The notes: generated by a model from the sequence alone, not told the origin. DNA of 21,570 nucleotides from Embleya sp040605455 (GCF_040605455.1 NZ_JBEXCV010000148.1:1-21570), one strand, 5' to 3'; shown: positions 1-7,485, counted from the stretch's first letter. Numbers and translations: made by a program.

Positions 1-3
1 CGA

Positions 4-34
4 CGGCCGGTCCCGGGGGAGCCGGGACCGGCCG
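4..34 (-). terminator. GC-rich hairpin downstream of gluB
   Basis: A perfect 13-bp inverted repeat (arms 4-16 and 22-34) encloses a 5-nt loop. It lies about 50 bp past the gluB stop codon, on the transcribed side. There is no T-tract. In an actinobacterium such a hairpin may act as a partial terminator or as a 3'-end stabiliser between gluB and the permease genes expected beyond the window edge. Confidence 0.6.
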
Positions 35-40
35 GCGCGC

Positions 41-73
41 GACGTGCGACGTGCGACGGGTGCGACGTGCGAC
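41..73. repeat. Short 7-bp tandem repeat GACGTGC
   Basis: The unit GACGTGC occurs at 41-47, 48-54 and 64-70, with a 9-bp variant (GACGGGTGC) at 55-63 and a partial copy at 71-73. It fills the space between the gluB stop codon and the downstream hairpin. No function is apparent. Slippage-generated low-complexity spacer is the simplest explanation. Confidence 0.6.
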
Positions 74-81
74 CGGGCGCG

Positions 82-1023
82 TCAGTAGCGGACGAGCGCC
101 GGGATGGCCGGGGCGGCCGAGCCGGACAGGCCGAGCGTGGCGTCGTACGCCTTCTTCCAGTCGCCGCTCTTCTCGTGCGCCTCGAGGGCGTCGCTGACCG
201 CGTTGCGGAACACCGCGTCGTCCTTGTTCAGGCCGACGCCGTAGTTCTCCACGGTGAACGGCTCGCCGACCACCTTGAGCGCGCCCGGGTCCTTGGCCGC
301 GTAGCCCTTGAGGATCGCGTCGTCGGTGGAGACCGCGTCGACCTGGTTGGAGAGCAGGTTCTCGACACACAGCGAGTAGGTGTCGAACACCCGGGTGGTG
401 GTGTCGGGGAACTTGGACTGCAGGTTCTGCAGCGGGGTGGAGCCCTTGGCGGAGCACACCGTCTTGCCCTTGATGGTGTCCTTGCCGGTGATCGCGGTCT
501 CGTTCTTGCGAACCAGGAGGGACTGGCCGGCGATGTAGTACGGACCGGCGAAGGACACCTGCTCCTTGCGCTTGTCGGTGATGCTGTAGGTGCCGACGTA
601 GTAGTCGATGTCACCGTTGACCAGCGCGTTCTCCCGGTTGGTCGACGCGATCGCCTTGAACTCGATCTTGTCCGGGCCGAAGCCGAGGTCGGCCGCGATC
701 ATCTTGGCGATCTCGATGTCGAAGCCCGAGTACTTGCCGGTGGCCGGGTCCTTGGAGCCGAGGAAGGGCTGGTCCTCCTTGGCACCGACGATCAGCTTGC
801 CGCGCCGCTTGGCGTTGTCGAAGGTCTTCGAGCCGGTGAGCGCGGCGTCCGCCTTGGGCGTGTAGCTGGGCAGCTCGGGCTTGGTCGCACCGGGCGCGCC
901 CTGCGAACCACCGGTGGTACCGCCCGGCGTCTTGGCCTCCGGCGAACCGTCCTTGCCGCACGCGGTACCGAACAGGGCGAGCACGGCGATGCCGGCGACG
1001 GCCACGGATGAGCGCATCTTCAT
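82..1023 (-). CDS. gluB: Glutamate ABC transporter substrate-binding lipoprotein
   Basis: This is the extracytoplasmic receptor of a GluABCD-type glutamate importer, a solute-binding protein family 3 member of 313 aa. The N terminus has a basic start, a hydrophobic stretch and Cys in FGTACG at about residue 22, which fits a lipoprotein signal although the lipobox is not ideal. The linker that follows is rich in Gly, Pro and Thr. The binding domain shows GKLIVGAKEDQP, GFDIEIAKMIAADLGF, TNRENAL, VSFAGPYYIAGQ, VSTDDAIL and YGVGLNKDD, plus two Cys (TVCSA and SLCVE) likely to form a disulfide. ATG at 1023 is preferred over an upstream TTG at 1029 because AAGGA sits 8 nt before it. It lies 105 bp downstream of gluA on the same strand, with a hairpin in between. 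The permease genes gluC and gluD are expected to the left, outside the window. Family assignment is very firm; glutamate as ligand rests on context and similarity. Confidence 0.93.
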   Translation of the reverse strand: MKMRSSVAVAGIAVLALFGTACGKDGSPEAKTPGGTTGGSQGAPGATKPELPSYTPKADAALTGSKTFDNAKRRGKLIVGAKEDQPFLGSKDPATGKYSGFDIEIAKMIAADLGFGPDKIEFKAIASTNRENALVNGDIDYYVGTYSITDKRKEQVSFAGPYYIAGQSLLVRKNETAITGKDTIKGKTVCSAKGSTPLQNLQSKFPDTTTRVFDTYSLCVENLLSNQVDAVSTDDAILKGYAAKDPGALKVVGEPFTVENYGVGLNKDDAVFRNAVSDALEAHEKSGDWKKAYDATLGLSGSAAPAIPALVRY

Positions 1024-1097
1024 GATCAACGTCCTTGAGTGAAAGGGAGAGCGGCCTGACGACAGACGAACTGCAGGGTGCGAAGCGTGAGTTGCGC

Positions 1098-1124
1098 CAT
1101 CGGGCGCACTGGGGGCGCCCGATG
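1098..1124 (-). other. Intercistronic hairpin between gluA and gluB
   Basis: A perfect 10-bp stem (arms 1098-1107 and 1115-1124) with a 7-nt loop lies just after the gluA stop codon and about 75 nt before the gluB start. It has no T-tract. Hairpins in this position are known to stabilise or partially terminate transcripts, so that the binding protein is made in excess over the ATPase. That role here is inferred. Confidence 0.5.
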
Positions 1125-1128
1125 CGGC

Positions 1129-1944
1129 TCAGTGATGCAGGATCTTGGAGAGGAAGTCCCGAGCACGGTCGCTGCGCGGGTTGCTGAAGAATTCGTCGGG
1201 CGTGTTCTCCTCGACGATGCGGCCGTCGGCCATGAAGATCACCCGGTTCGCGGCGGAGCGCGCGAAGCCCATCTCGTGGGTCACCACGACCATCGTCATG
1301 CCCTCGCGGGCCAGGTCGCGCATGACCTCCAGGACCTCGTTGATCATCTCCGGGTCGAGCGCGGAGGTGGGCTCGTCGAAGAGCATCACCTTGGGCTCCA
1401 TGGCCAGCGCACGGGCGATCGCGACGCGCTGCTGCTGACCACCGGAGAGTTGGGCCGGGTACTTGTCCGCCTGGCTGCCCACGCCGACCCGGTCCAGCAG
1501 TTCGTGCGCCCGGCGGGTGACCGCGTCGGCCTTCTCGCGACGGACCTTGAGCGGGCCCAGCGTCACGTTCTGGAGCACGGTCTTGTGCGCGAACAGGTTG
1601 AACGACTGGAAGACCATGCCGACGTCCGAGCGCAGGCGGGCGAGTTCGCGACCCTCCTGCGGGAGGAGGTTCCCGTCGATGGTGATCCGGCCGCCGTCGA
1701 TCGCCTCCAGCCGGTTGATCGTGCGGCACAGCGTCGACTTTCCCGATCCGGACGGACCGATGACGACGACGACCTCGCCCCTGTGGATCGTCAGGTCGAT
1801 GTCCTGCAACACGTGCAGGGCGCCGAAGTGCTTGTTGACGTTCTCCAACACGACGAGGGGCTCGCCGGGGTGCGCGTCCTTGCCGATGTCGCGCTTGGTG
1901 AGCACCGGCGGCTTCGGTGCGGTGTCAGAGGCATCCGTCGTCAC
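1129..1944 (-). CDS. gluA: Glutamate ABC transporter ATP-binding protein
   Basis: This is the cytoplasmic ATPase that energises glutamate import, of the polar amino acid (GlnQ/GluA) type, 271 aa. It shows Walker A GPSGSGKST at residues 63-71, a Q-loop region (MVFQSFNLFAH), the signature LSGGQQQR at about 167-174, Walker B VMLFDEPTSALDPE at about 186-199 and the switch His in VVVTHEMGF. GTG at 1944 is chosen because GGAG lies 9 nt upstream and the coding pattern stops there; the frame stays open to about 2388 but reads as non-coding. A GTG 13 codons further in is an alternative start. The N terminus is about 30 residues longer than usual for the family. It is the first visible gene of the gluAB(CD) operon and is divergent from gluR, so the gap 1945-2131 probably carries both promoters. 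Confidence 0.94.
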   Translation of the reverse strand: MTTDASDTAPKPPVLTKRDIGKDAHPGEPLVVLENVNKHFGALHVLQDIDLTIHRGEVVVVIGPSGSGKSTLCRTINRLEAIDGGRITIDGNLLPQEGRELARLRSDVGMVFQSFNLFAHKTVLQNVTLGPLKVRREKADAVTRRAHELLDRVGVGSQADKYPAQLSGGQQQRVAIARALAMEPKVMLFDEPTSALDPEMINEVLEVMRDLAREGMTMVVVTHEMGFARSAANRVIFMADGRIVEENTPDEFFSNPRSDRARDFLSKILHH

Positions 1945-2039
1945 GATGGCGGGCTCCGTCCAGAGTCGTCCCGTATCTTTTTGCGCGACCGGGTGGCAGG
2001 TGGGTTCGAGAGTCTCCCGGCGAGGCCGGGTGGTGCGTG

Positions 2040-2045
2040 ACACTA
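2040..2045 (-). promoter_or_regulatory. Possible -10 element of gluA (TAGTGT)
   Basis: On the minus strand TAGTGT fits the TAnnnT pattern. A weak -35-like CTGACT lies 19 bp upstream. A transcript from here would have a leader of about 90 nt before the gluA GTG. The match is modest and was found by eye only. Confidence 0.25.
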
Positions 2046-2074
2046 GGGCAGGCAGCACCCCCCCAGTCAGTGCA

Positions 2075-2097
2075 CTTGAGCTTGTCTTGAGGTCAAG
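2075..2097. promoter_or_regulatory. Candidate GluR operator: 11-bp-spaced CTTGA repeats
   Basis: CTTGAG occurs at 2075-2080 and again at 2086-2091, exactly 11 bp apart. The second copy runs into TCAAG at 2093-2097, giving CTTGA-GG-TCAAG. Direct repeats one helical turn apart are the usual target layout of OmpR/PhoB-type regulators, and the adjacent gene encodes such a regulator. The site is in the gluA-gluR divergent gap, about 35 bp before the gluR start. Assignment to GluR is inferred. Confidence 0.45.
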
Positions 2098-2131
2098 AGT
2101 CGGTAACGGACCGTCAGATGTGAGGAACCAC

Positions 2132-2809
2132 GTGCGCCTCCTGCTCGTCGAGGATGATCTGCGAGTCGCCACGCCGCTACGCGCGGTTCTGGGCCGGCAC
2201 GGCTTCACCGTGCGACACGCCACCACCGGCGAGGAGGCCCTCGCCGCGCTCGACGACGTGCCCGACGTGGTGCTGCTCGACCTGTCGCTGCCCGACCACG
2301 ACGGCTTCGAGGTGTGCAGTCGGATCCGGCGGCTGTGCGACGTCCCGGTGATCATGGTCACCGCGCGCGCGGACATCCGATCGCGCATACACGGGCTGAA
2401 CCTGGGCGCCGACGACTACGTCACCAAGCCCTACGACATCGGCGAACTACTGGCGCGCATACACGCGGTGAGCAGACGTACGCGCAGTGACGCACCGATC
2501 GCGGAGGGTGCGCCTGCCGCCAAGGGGCCCGGCGGCATCGTGTTGGACCCGGCCACCCGGCGGGTCACCGTCGGCGGTGTCGACGTGGTGCTCACCCGCA
2601 AGGAGTTCGACCTGCTCGCCCTACTGGCACAGCGCCCGGGCGTGGTGTTCCGGCGCGAACAGATCATCAGCGAGGTCTGGCACACCAGCTGGGCGGGCAA
2701 CAACCGCACCCTGGAGGTGCACGTCGCGTCGCTGCGCTCCAAGCTCGGCAATCCGGCGATCGTCGAGACGGTGCGCGGCGTGGGCTACCGTGTCGTTCCC
2801 GAGGCCTGA
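2132..2809 (+). CDS. gluR: OmpR-family response regulator, glutamate uptake regulator GluR
   Basis: This is a 225-aa two-component response regulator. The receiver domain (about residues 1-115) has the acidic pair in LLLVEDDL (Asp8, Asp9), the phosphoacceptor Asp50 in VVLLDLSLP, Thr77 in MVTARAD and Lys99 in YVTKPYD. The C-terminal winged helix (about 130-225) shows LTRKEFDLLALLA, NNRTLEVHVASLR and VRGVGYRV. GTG at 2132 is chosen for the GAGGA located 5 nt upstream; an in-frame GTG at 2120 is possible. It is followed at 36 bp, in the same frame, by its histidine kinase. In Streptomyces coelicolor a pair in the same place beside gluABCD is known as GluR-GluK and senses and controls glutamate uptake. 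The symbol is transferred on position and type and was not verified by alignment. Confidence 0.9.
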   Translation: MRLLLVEDDLRVATPLRAVLGRHGFTVRHATTGEEALAALDDVPDVVLLDLSLPDHDGFEVCSRIRRLCDVPVIMVTARADIRSRIHGLNLGADDYVTKPYDIGELLARIHAVSRRTRSDAPIAEGAPAAKGPGGIVLDPATRRVTVGGVDVVLTRKEFDLLALLAQRPGVVFRREQIISEVWHTSWAGNNRTLEVHVASLRSKLGNPAIVETVRGVGYRVVPEA

Positions 2810-2845
2810 TCCCACCGGCTTCCCGACGGATCGTCACCGGCTCCT

Positions 2846-4261
2846 GTGCGTACCCGCCTGCTCGCCCTGCTCCTCGCCCTGATGACCGCGGTGCTGATCG
2901 CGCTCGGCATCCCGTTGGCGATCTCCCGCGCCTCCGCCCATCAGCAGGAGCTGATCCGCGACCGCGTGGACGACCTCACCCGCTTCGTTTCGGACACCCA
3001 GCTGACCGTGGTCTCGGACACCCTGCGCGCGCAGACCGACGGAGGACAGCCACCCGGCCCCGACGCCGCCGACCTGGACATGTTGCGCTCCGAACTGGAG
3101 CGCTACGAGGCCGTCTACGGCATCCGGGTCGGCGCCTTCGATCGGCGCGGCCAGCCGATCGCCGTGTCGCATCCGGGATTTCGCATCGATCCGCGGTCGC
3201 CGGCGTTCACCGAGGCGCTCGCCGGGCGGCGCAGCGACGACCCTGGACAGGTGTGGCCCTGGCAGCGCGACCGCATCGTGGTGGCGGTCCCGGTGATCCA
3301 CCGCGGCGACGTGGTCGCGGTCGTGTTGACCGACTCGCCGACCGGCCGGATGCGCTCGAAGATCCAACGGGTGTGGCTGATTCTGGTCGCCGGCGAGGTG
3401 GTCGCGGTGCTGGCCGCGCTGCTGCTCGCGACCCGGCTCACCGGCTGGGTGCTGCGCCCGGTCCGAGTGCTCGACTCGGTGACCCACGAGATCGCCACCG
3501 GCCGGCTCGGCGCACGGGTGGCCGGCGCCCAGGGGCCGCCGGAACTGCGGCGGCTGGCAAGGTCGTTCAACGAGATGGCGGACCACGTGGAGACCGTCGT
3601 GGACCAGCAGCGGGCGTTCGCCGCGGACGCCTCACACCAACTGCGCAACCCGCTGTCCGCGCTGCTGCTGCGGATCGAGGAGCTGGGCCTGTCGCTGCCG
3701 CCGGGCCACGGCGAGACTTTGGAGGGCGTGCGCGAGGAGGGCCGGCGGCTCACCCATGTCCTGGACGAACTCCTGGAGTTGGCGCTGGCGGAGAACGCCC
3801 GCCCGTCCCCGCGGGCCGTGGACGTGGCGGCCCTCGTGCACGAACGGGTCGACGCGTGGCAGACGTTGGCCCGCAGCCGCGGTCGCCGGTTCGAGCAGGA
3901 GGGCCCGCTCGCGCTGACCGGCAACGTGGACCCGGTCACCCTGGGCAGCGCGCTCGACGCGATCCTGGACAACGCGCTCAAGTTCGCCCCCGAGGACACC
4001 ACGATCACGGTGGCGTGCTCGGCGGTGGGCAGCGAGGTGGAGATCCGCGTCAGCGACCGCGGCCCGGGGCTCACCTTCGAGGAGATGCGACGGGTGGGCG
4101 ACCGGTTCTGGCGCAGCCCGCGGCATCAGAACGTGGACGGCTCGGGCCTGGGCCTGTCGATCGCCCGCACGCTGCTCGCCGCGAGCGGCGGGACGATCGA
4201 CTTCGCCGCGCGCGAGGGCGGCGGGCTGACCGTCACGCTGACCGTGCCCAGGGCCGACTGA
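2846..4261 (+). CDS. gluK: Sensor histidine kinase, GluK type
   Basis: This membrane histidine kinase of 471 aa is the likely phosphodonor of the preceding response regulator. TM1 spans about residues 4-26. An extracellular sensor of about 140 residues follows. TM2 is at about 174-197, and a HAMP linker at about 195-250 includes LRPVRVLD. The H-box ASHQLRNPLSALL carries His264. The ATPase domain has N-box DNALKF (Asn376), DRGPGL at 404-409 and GSGLGLSIA at 432-440. GTG at 2846 is the first possible start after the gluR stop codon. No good ribosome-binding site is visible, so translation is probably coupled to gluR. The sensor domain has no recognisable fold by eye. It is convergent with the kinase-receptor gene, with only 42 bp between the stop codons. 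Confidence 0.9.
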   Translation: MRTRLLALLLALMTAVLIALGIPLAISRASAHQQELIRDRVDDLTRFVSDTQLTVVSDTLRAQTDGGQPPGPDAADLDMLRSELERYEAVYGIRVGAFDRRGQPIAVSHPGFRIDPRSPAFTEALAGRRSDDPGQVWPWQRDRIVVAVPVIHRGDVVAVVLTDSPTGRMRSKIQRVWLILVAGEVVAVLAALLLATRLTGWVLRPVRVLDSVTHEIATGRLGARVAGAQGPPELRRLARSFNEMADHVETVVDQQRAFAADASHQLRNPLSALLLRIEELGLSLPPGHGETLEGVREEGRRLTHVLDELLELALAENARPSPRAVDVAALVHERVDAWQTLARSRGRRFEQEGPLALTGNVDPVTLGSALDAILDNALKFAPEDTTITVACSAVGSEVEIRVSDRGPGLTFEEMRRVGDRFWRSPRHQNVDGSGLGLSIARTLLAASGGTIDFAAREGGGLTVTLTVPRAD

Positions 4262-4279
4262 GCCCGCGCCGGGGCGGGC
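4262..4279. terminator. Short hairpin between convergent genes
   Basis: A 6-bp GC stem (4262-4267 and 4274-4279) with a 6-nt loop starts immediately after the gluK stop codon, in the 42-bp gap to the convergent kinase gene. It is weak and lacks a T-tract, so it may not terminate by itself. Confidence 0.25.
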
Positions 4280-4303
4280 ACACGGCCGCCGCCGATACCC
4301 GTG

Positions 4304-6220
4304 CTATTCGGCCACCCGGCACTGCGGCGCACGCGGCTGCGGCAGGCCCAGCGGGCGCAGCCGCACGTCGTAGGCCCGCTGCCAGTCACCGTTGGCGATG
4401 TGTCGGTTCAGCGCTCCGCACACCGCGTCCGCGAGGGCGACGTCGCCCTTGCTCAGGCCCACGCCGTACGGCTCGTCCGAGAACGGCCGCCCCAGAATCC
4501 GCAGCGTGCCCGGGTACTGGGCGACGAAGCCGGACAGGATCGCGTCGTCGGTGCTGACGCCGCGCACGTTCTTGGCCAACAACTCGTCCACGCACTCCGA
4601 GTACTTGCCGCGCTCCTGGACCTTCATGGTCGGGAACTCGGTGCGGATGCGGTTCGCCGACGTCGACTCGCGCACCACGCACACCGCGCTGTCGGCAAGG
4701 TCCTCGGGGCCGTTGACGTCCGGCTCGTCCGAGCGGACCAGGAAGTCCTGGCCGGCGATGAAGTACGGCCCGGCGAAGGAGACCTTCTGCGAGCGGGCGG
4801 CGTTGATCGTGTAGCTGGCCACGACCAGGTCGACCTGACCGCTGGTGATCCGGTACTCGCGGTTCTGCGTCTCCACGTCCATGAACGTGACCCGGTCCTT
4901 GAACCCGAGATCGTCCGCGATCATCCGCGCGATATCGTCGTCGAAGCCCTGATACGCCTGGTCGCCGGTGCGCACGCTCCACCCGGGTTGGTCAGGTTTG
5001 ACCCCGATGATGATCCGGCCCCGGGCCACCATCTCCCGGTAGGTCGGCGAGTTCTTGCGCAAACCGGCGAGCGGGTCGGGGGCGTGCGTGCCGCCCTCGG
5101 CCGGGTTGTTCTCCACCGCGAGCCAGGACACGCCCACCGCGACCAACAGGAACGCCAAAGCGGCGGGCAGCGCGATCCGGGTGCGCCGCCACCACCGGGC
5201 CCGGCCCGCGGGCCGCGATTGCGGCTCCTGCGGCGGGCCTTCGCCCGCGTAGGTGGCCTCGACGTCCTCCTCCGGCTCCTCGCGCTCGCGCCGGGGCAGC
5301 GGGTCGCCGCCCCAGGTCACCGGCACCGAGTCCTGCACCACCCGGGTGAGCAGCGCGTCGGTCTCCTTGGCGTCCAGCCGCCGGATCGGGTCCTTGCGCA
5401 ACAGGCCCATGATCACCGGCTCCAGCGGACCCGCGTGCCGGGGCGGCGCGGGCGGCGCGTTCACCACGGCGTCCACGACCTCCACTGGGGAGGCCCGCCG
5501 AAACGGCGCGAGGCCCTCGACCATCTCGTACAGCGTCGCGCCCAGCGACCACAGGTCGGAGGCCGGATCCAGCGCGTCCGGCCGGTCGGCGAGCGTGTGC
5601 TCGCTCGATCCGTTGTCGGTGAGCACGCCGGCCCGACCCCGGGAGAACTGCTCCGCGCGCTCGGGTGCGAGGTAGCCCGGGGTGCCGAGTAGTTCGCCGA
5701 ACTGGGTCACCTGGGGCGCATCGGCGAAGGTGGCGATGCCGAAGTCGGTGAGCACCACCCGGCCGTCCATGCCCAGGAGCACGTTCGCCGGCTTCACGTC
5801 ACGATGCAGCACACCCTTGGCATGCGCGGCGCGCAGCGCCCGCAGCACGTCCAGGCCGATCCGGGCCGCCTCGGCGTGGTCGAGTCGACCCTCCGCGCGG
5901 ATCACGTCGGCCAGCGAGCGCGAGATCACCAATTCCATGACGATCCATGGCAAACCGTCCTCTTCGAAGACGTCGTGCACCGTCACCACGTTCTCGTGGC
6001 GGATGCGGGCCGCGGCGATCGCCTCGCGCTTGCTGCGCTCCAGCCAGGACCGCTGCGAGCCCGCGTCCAAGGACTTGGGGAGCAGCAACTCCTTGACCGC
6101 GACCTCGCGGCCGAGGGCGGTGTCCACAGCCAGCCAGACCTCGCCCATACCGCCTCGGCCGAGACTGCGGCTGAGGCGGTAACGATTGTTCAGTATTCGG
6201 CCGATCTCCCCCTCGGACAC
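4304..6220 (-). CDS. Membrane Ser/Thr protein kinase fused to an extracellular glutamate-type binding domain
   Basis: This 638-aa protein has two complete halves. Residues 1-295 form a Hanks-type kinase: glycine loop GRGGMGEVW (21-29), VAVKEL with Lys43, HRDVKPANVLL (139-149) with catalytic Asp141, DFG at 159-161, PGYLAPE ending at 187 and SDLWSLG. An insert rich in polar residues (about 194-218) sits between the last two motifs. An acidic linker and one membrane segment (about 348-368) follow. Residues about 385-638 form a family 3 solute-binding domain close to GluB: VSFAGPYFIAGQ, NREYRI, VSTDDAIL, YGVGLSKGD and the two Cys (SAVCV, SECVD) are all kept, as are the candidate ligand contacts. 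GTG at 6220 has a strong GGAGGAGGG about 10 nt upstream. The natural reading is a one-polypeptide receptor kinase that senses glutamate or a similar amino acid outside the cell. Kinase activity and ligand are inferred; the domain order is seen directly. Confidence 0.92.
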   Translation of the reverse strand: MSEGEIGRILNNRYRLSRSLGRGGMGEVWLAVDTALGREVAVKELLLPKSLDAGSQRSWLERSKREAIAAARIRHENVVTVHDVFEEDGLPWIVMELVISRSLADVIRAEGRLDHAEAARIGLDVLRALRAAHAKGVLHRDVKPANVLLGMDGRVVLTDFGIATFADAPQVTQFGELLGTPGYLAPERAEQFSRGRAGVLTDNGSSEHTLADRPDALDPASDLWSLGATLYEMVEGLAPFRRASPVEVVDAVVNAPPAPPRHAGPLEPVIMGLLRKDPIRRLDAKETDALLTRVVQDSVPVTWGGDPLPRREREEPEEDVEATYAGEGPPQEPQSRPAGRARWWRRTRIALPAALAFLLVAVGVSWLAVENNPAEGGTHAPDPLAGLRKNSPTYREMVARGRIIIGVKPDQPGWSVRTGDQAYQGFDDDIARMIADDLGFKDRVTFMDVETQNREYRITSGQVDLVVASYTINAARSQKVSFAGPYFIAGQDFLVRSDEPDVNGPEDLADSAVCVVRESTSANRIRTEFPTMKVQERGKYSECVDELLAKNVRGVSTDDAILSGFVAQYPGTLRILGRPFSDEPYGVGLSKGDVALADAVCGALNRHIANGDWQRAYDVRLRPLGLPQPRAPQCRVAE

Positions 6221-6431
6221 CGCGGTCGCACCCTCCTCCCGAGCAAGCGGGCCTCCCTGACCATGTGTGCGGCCTTCCCCCCGGTCGGCTCACAGCGTCG
6301 GTTCGGGGACCGCGGACGGTCTGGCCTACAAGCTCAGAGCGTAGATGTCGGTCCCGAACACGATGACACGAACCCAGCATGTGCCATCGGGGCCGCTTCG
6401 CGCGACGCCCTTGGCATCACGATCTGTCCGA
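6221..6431. other. Intergenic gap between the kinase-receptor and TAXI genes
   Basis: These 211 bp separate two minus-strand genes. The only clear element is the GGAGGAGGG ribosome-binding site of the kinase at about 6231-6239. I found no convincing terminator after the TAXI stop codon and no clear -35/-10 pair. A separate promoter for the kinase gene is possible given the length of the gap. Confidence 0.4.
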
Positions 6432-7463
6432 TCAGGGTTTCACCGATCGGTACCACCGCTGAGCGCCCGTGTGCAGCGGTAGCGGATCGGTGAAGATCGC
6501 CGTCCTGGGGTCGACCAACTGGGCCGCGTGCACCTCGCGTCCGATCGCTTCCCGATTCTCCATCACCGTCTCGGTCACCCGCCTGATCAGCACCGGATCC
6601 TGCGAGGCCTGAGTGACCAGCAGATTCGGGACCGCGATGGTGGGCGTCTCGGTGCCGCCGGGATAGGCGTCCGCGGGCACCACCGCCTCGCGGTACACCG
6701 GCCCGTAGCGATCGCGCAGCTTGCCCGCGAGGTCGCCGAGTTGGACCAGCCGCAGCGACCAGTGCTCGGCCAGGTCGGAGACCGCCCCGGTGGGCAGCCC
6801 ACCGGACCAGAAGAACGCGTCCACCGTGCCGTCGCGCAGTCGCTGGGTGGCCTCCCCGATGCCGATCCGGACCGGAGTGATGGCCCGCTCCAGGTCACCC
6901 ATGCCCACCTCGCTCAGCAGCCGGCGGGTGATCAACTCCACGCCCGATCCGGGCAGCCCCACCACCACCCGGCGCCCGCGCAGGTCGGTGATCTTCTGCA
7001 CGGGGGAACCGACCGGAACGACCAGTTGCACGTAGTCGTCGTACAACCGGGCGACGGCCCGCAGCCGCTCGCGATCGCCCGGTCCCAGATCGGCCACCGC
7101 GTCGGCGGTGGCGATGCCGAAGGTGTCGACGCCCTCGATCACCCGACGCAGGTTCTCCACCGACCCACCGCTGGAGTTCACCGTGACCTTGACGTCCAGG
7201 TCCGCGGACAGCCGCGGCCGCAACAGTTCGCCGTAGCGGTGGTACACCCCGGTCGGCACCCCGGTGGCCAACGAGACCGGCCCGCCCGGGGTCGGCCGGT
7301 CGTCCTGCGAGAACACCACGTACCCGCCGACCAGGCACAACAGCACGAGCGTGACCAGCGCGGCCCGAACCAGGCGGGGTCGGCGCGCACAGGCGTCGCG
7401 CAGGGAAACGGGGAGGAACGACAAGGAGGGCACGGCGGCGATATTGCCATGGAGGTCGGCCAC
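6432..7463 (-). CDS. Membrane-anchored TAXI-family solute-binding protein
   Basis: This 343-aa protein resembles the TAXI group of TRAP transporter solute-binding subunits. A cytoplasmic basic N terminus (RDACARRPRLVR) is followed by one hydrophobic segment at about residues 33-51. The extracellular part carries typical TAXI motifs: SLATGVPTGVYHRYGELL, NSSGGSVENLRRV, FGIATADAV, DLRGRRVVVGLPGSG, DGTVDAFFWSGGLPTGAV and VPNLLVTQ. No TRAP membrane subunits (DctQ or DctM) are in the window, so it is an orphan binding protein. GTG at 7463 lies 38 bp from the divergent miaB start; neither it nor a later GTG at 7433 has a good ribosome-binding site. It may be the first gene of a transcript that continues into the kinase-receptor gene. 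A sensing role beside GluK or the kinase is possible but not shown. The ligand is unknown. Confidence 0.85.
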   Translation of the reverse strand: MADLHGNIAAVPSLSFLPVSLRDACARRPRLVRAALVTLVLLCLVGGYVVFSQDDRPTPGGPVSLATGVPTGVYHRYGELLRPRLSADLDVKVTVNSSGGSVENLRRVIEGVDTFGIATADAVADLGPGDRERLRAVARLYDDYVQLVVPVGSPVQKITDLRGRRVVVGLPGSGVELITRRLLSEVGMGDLERAITPVRIGIGEATQRLRDGTVDAFFWSGGLPTGAVSDLAEHWSLRLVQLGDLAGKLRDRYGPVYREAVVPADAYPGGTETPTIAVPNLLVTQASQDPVLIRRVTETVMENREAIGREVHAAQLVDPRTAIFTDPLPLHTGAQRWYRSVKP

Positions 7464-7485
7464 ACGCCCGGGGAAGCAAACCCCG

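Noticed and set aside
67..1011. Plus-strand open frame of 314 codons opposite gluB
   Set aside because: It is the mirror frame of a certain gene, with a Val/Leu/Gly/Arg-rich shadow composition and no motifs.
1463..2131. N-terminal extension of the response regulator frame
   Set aside because: The upstream part is antisense to gluA and reads as noise. A ribosome-binding site and the receiver domain both fix the start at about 2132.
4301..5692. Plus-strand open frame of 463 codons opposite the kinase-receptor gene
   Set aside because: Antisense shadow. The minus-strand frame contains all kinase and binding-domain motifs in order.
7469..7485. Small dyad CGGGG-7-CCCCG between the TAXI and miaB starts
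   Set aside because: Only 5 bp of G/C pairing in a GC-rich genome. It is expected by chance and gives no specific support for an operator.
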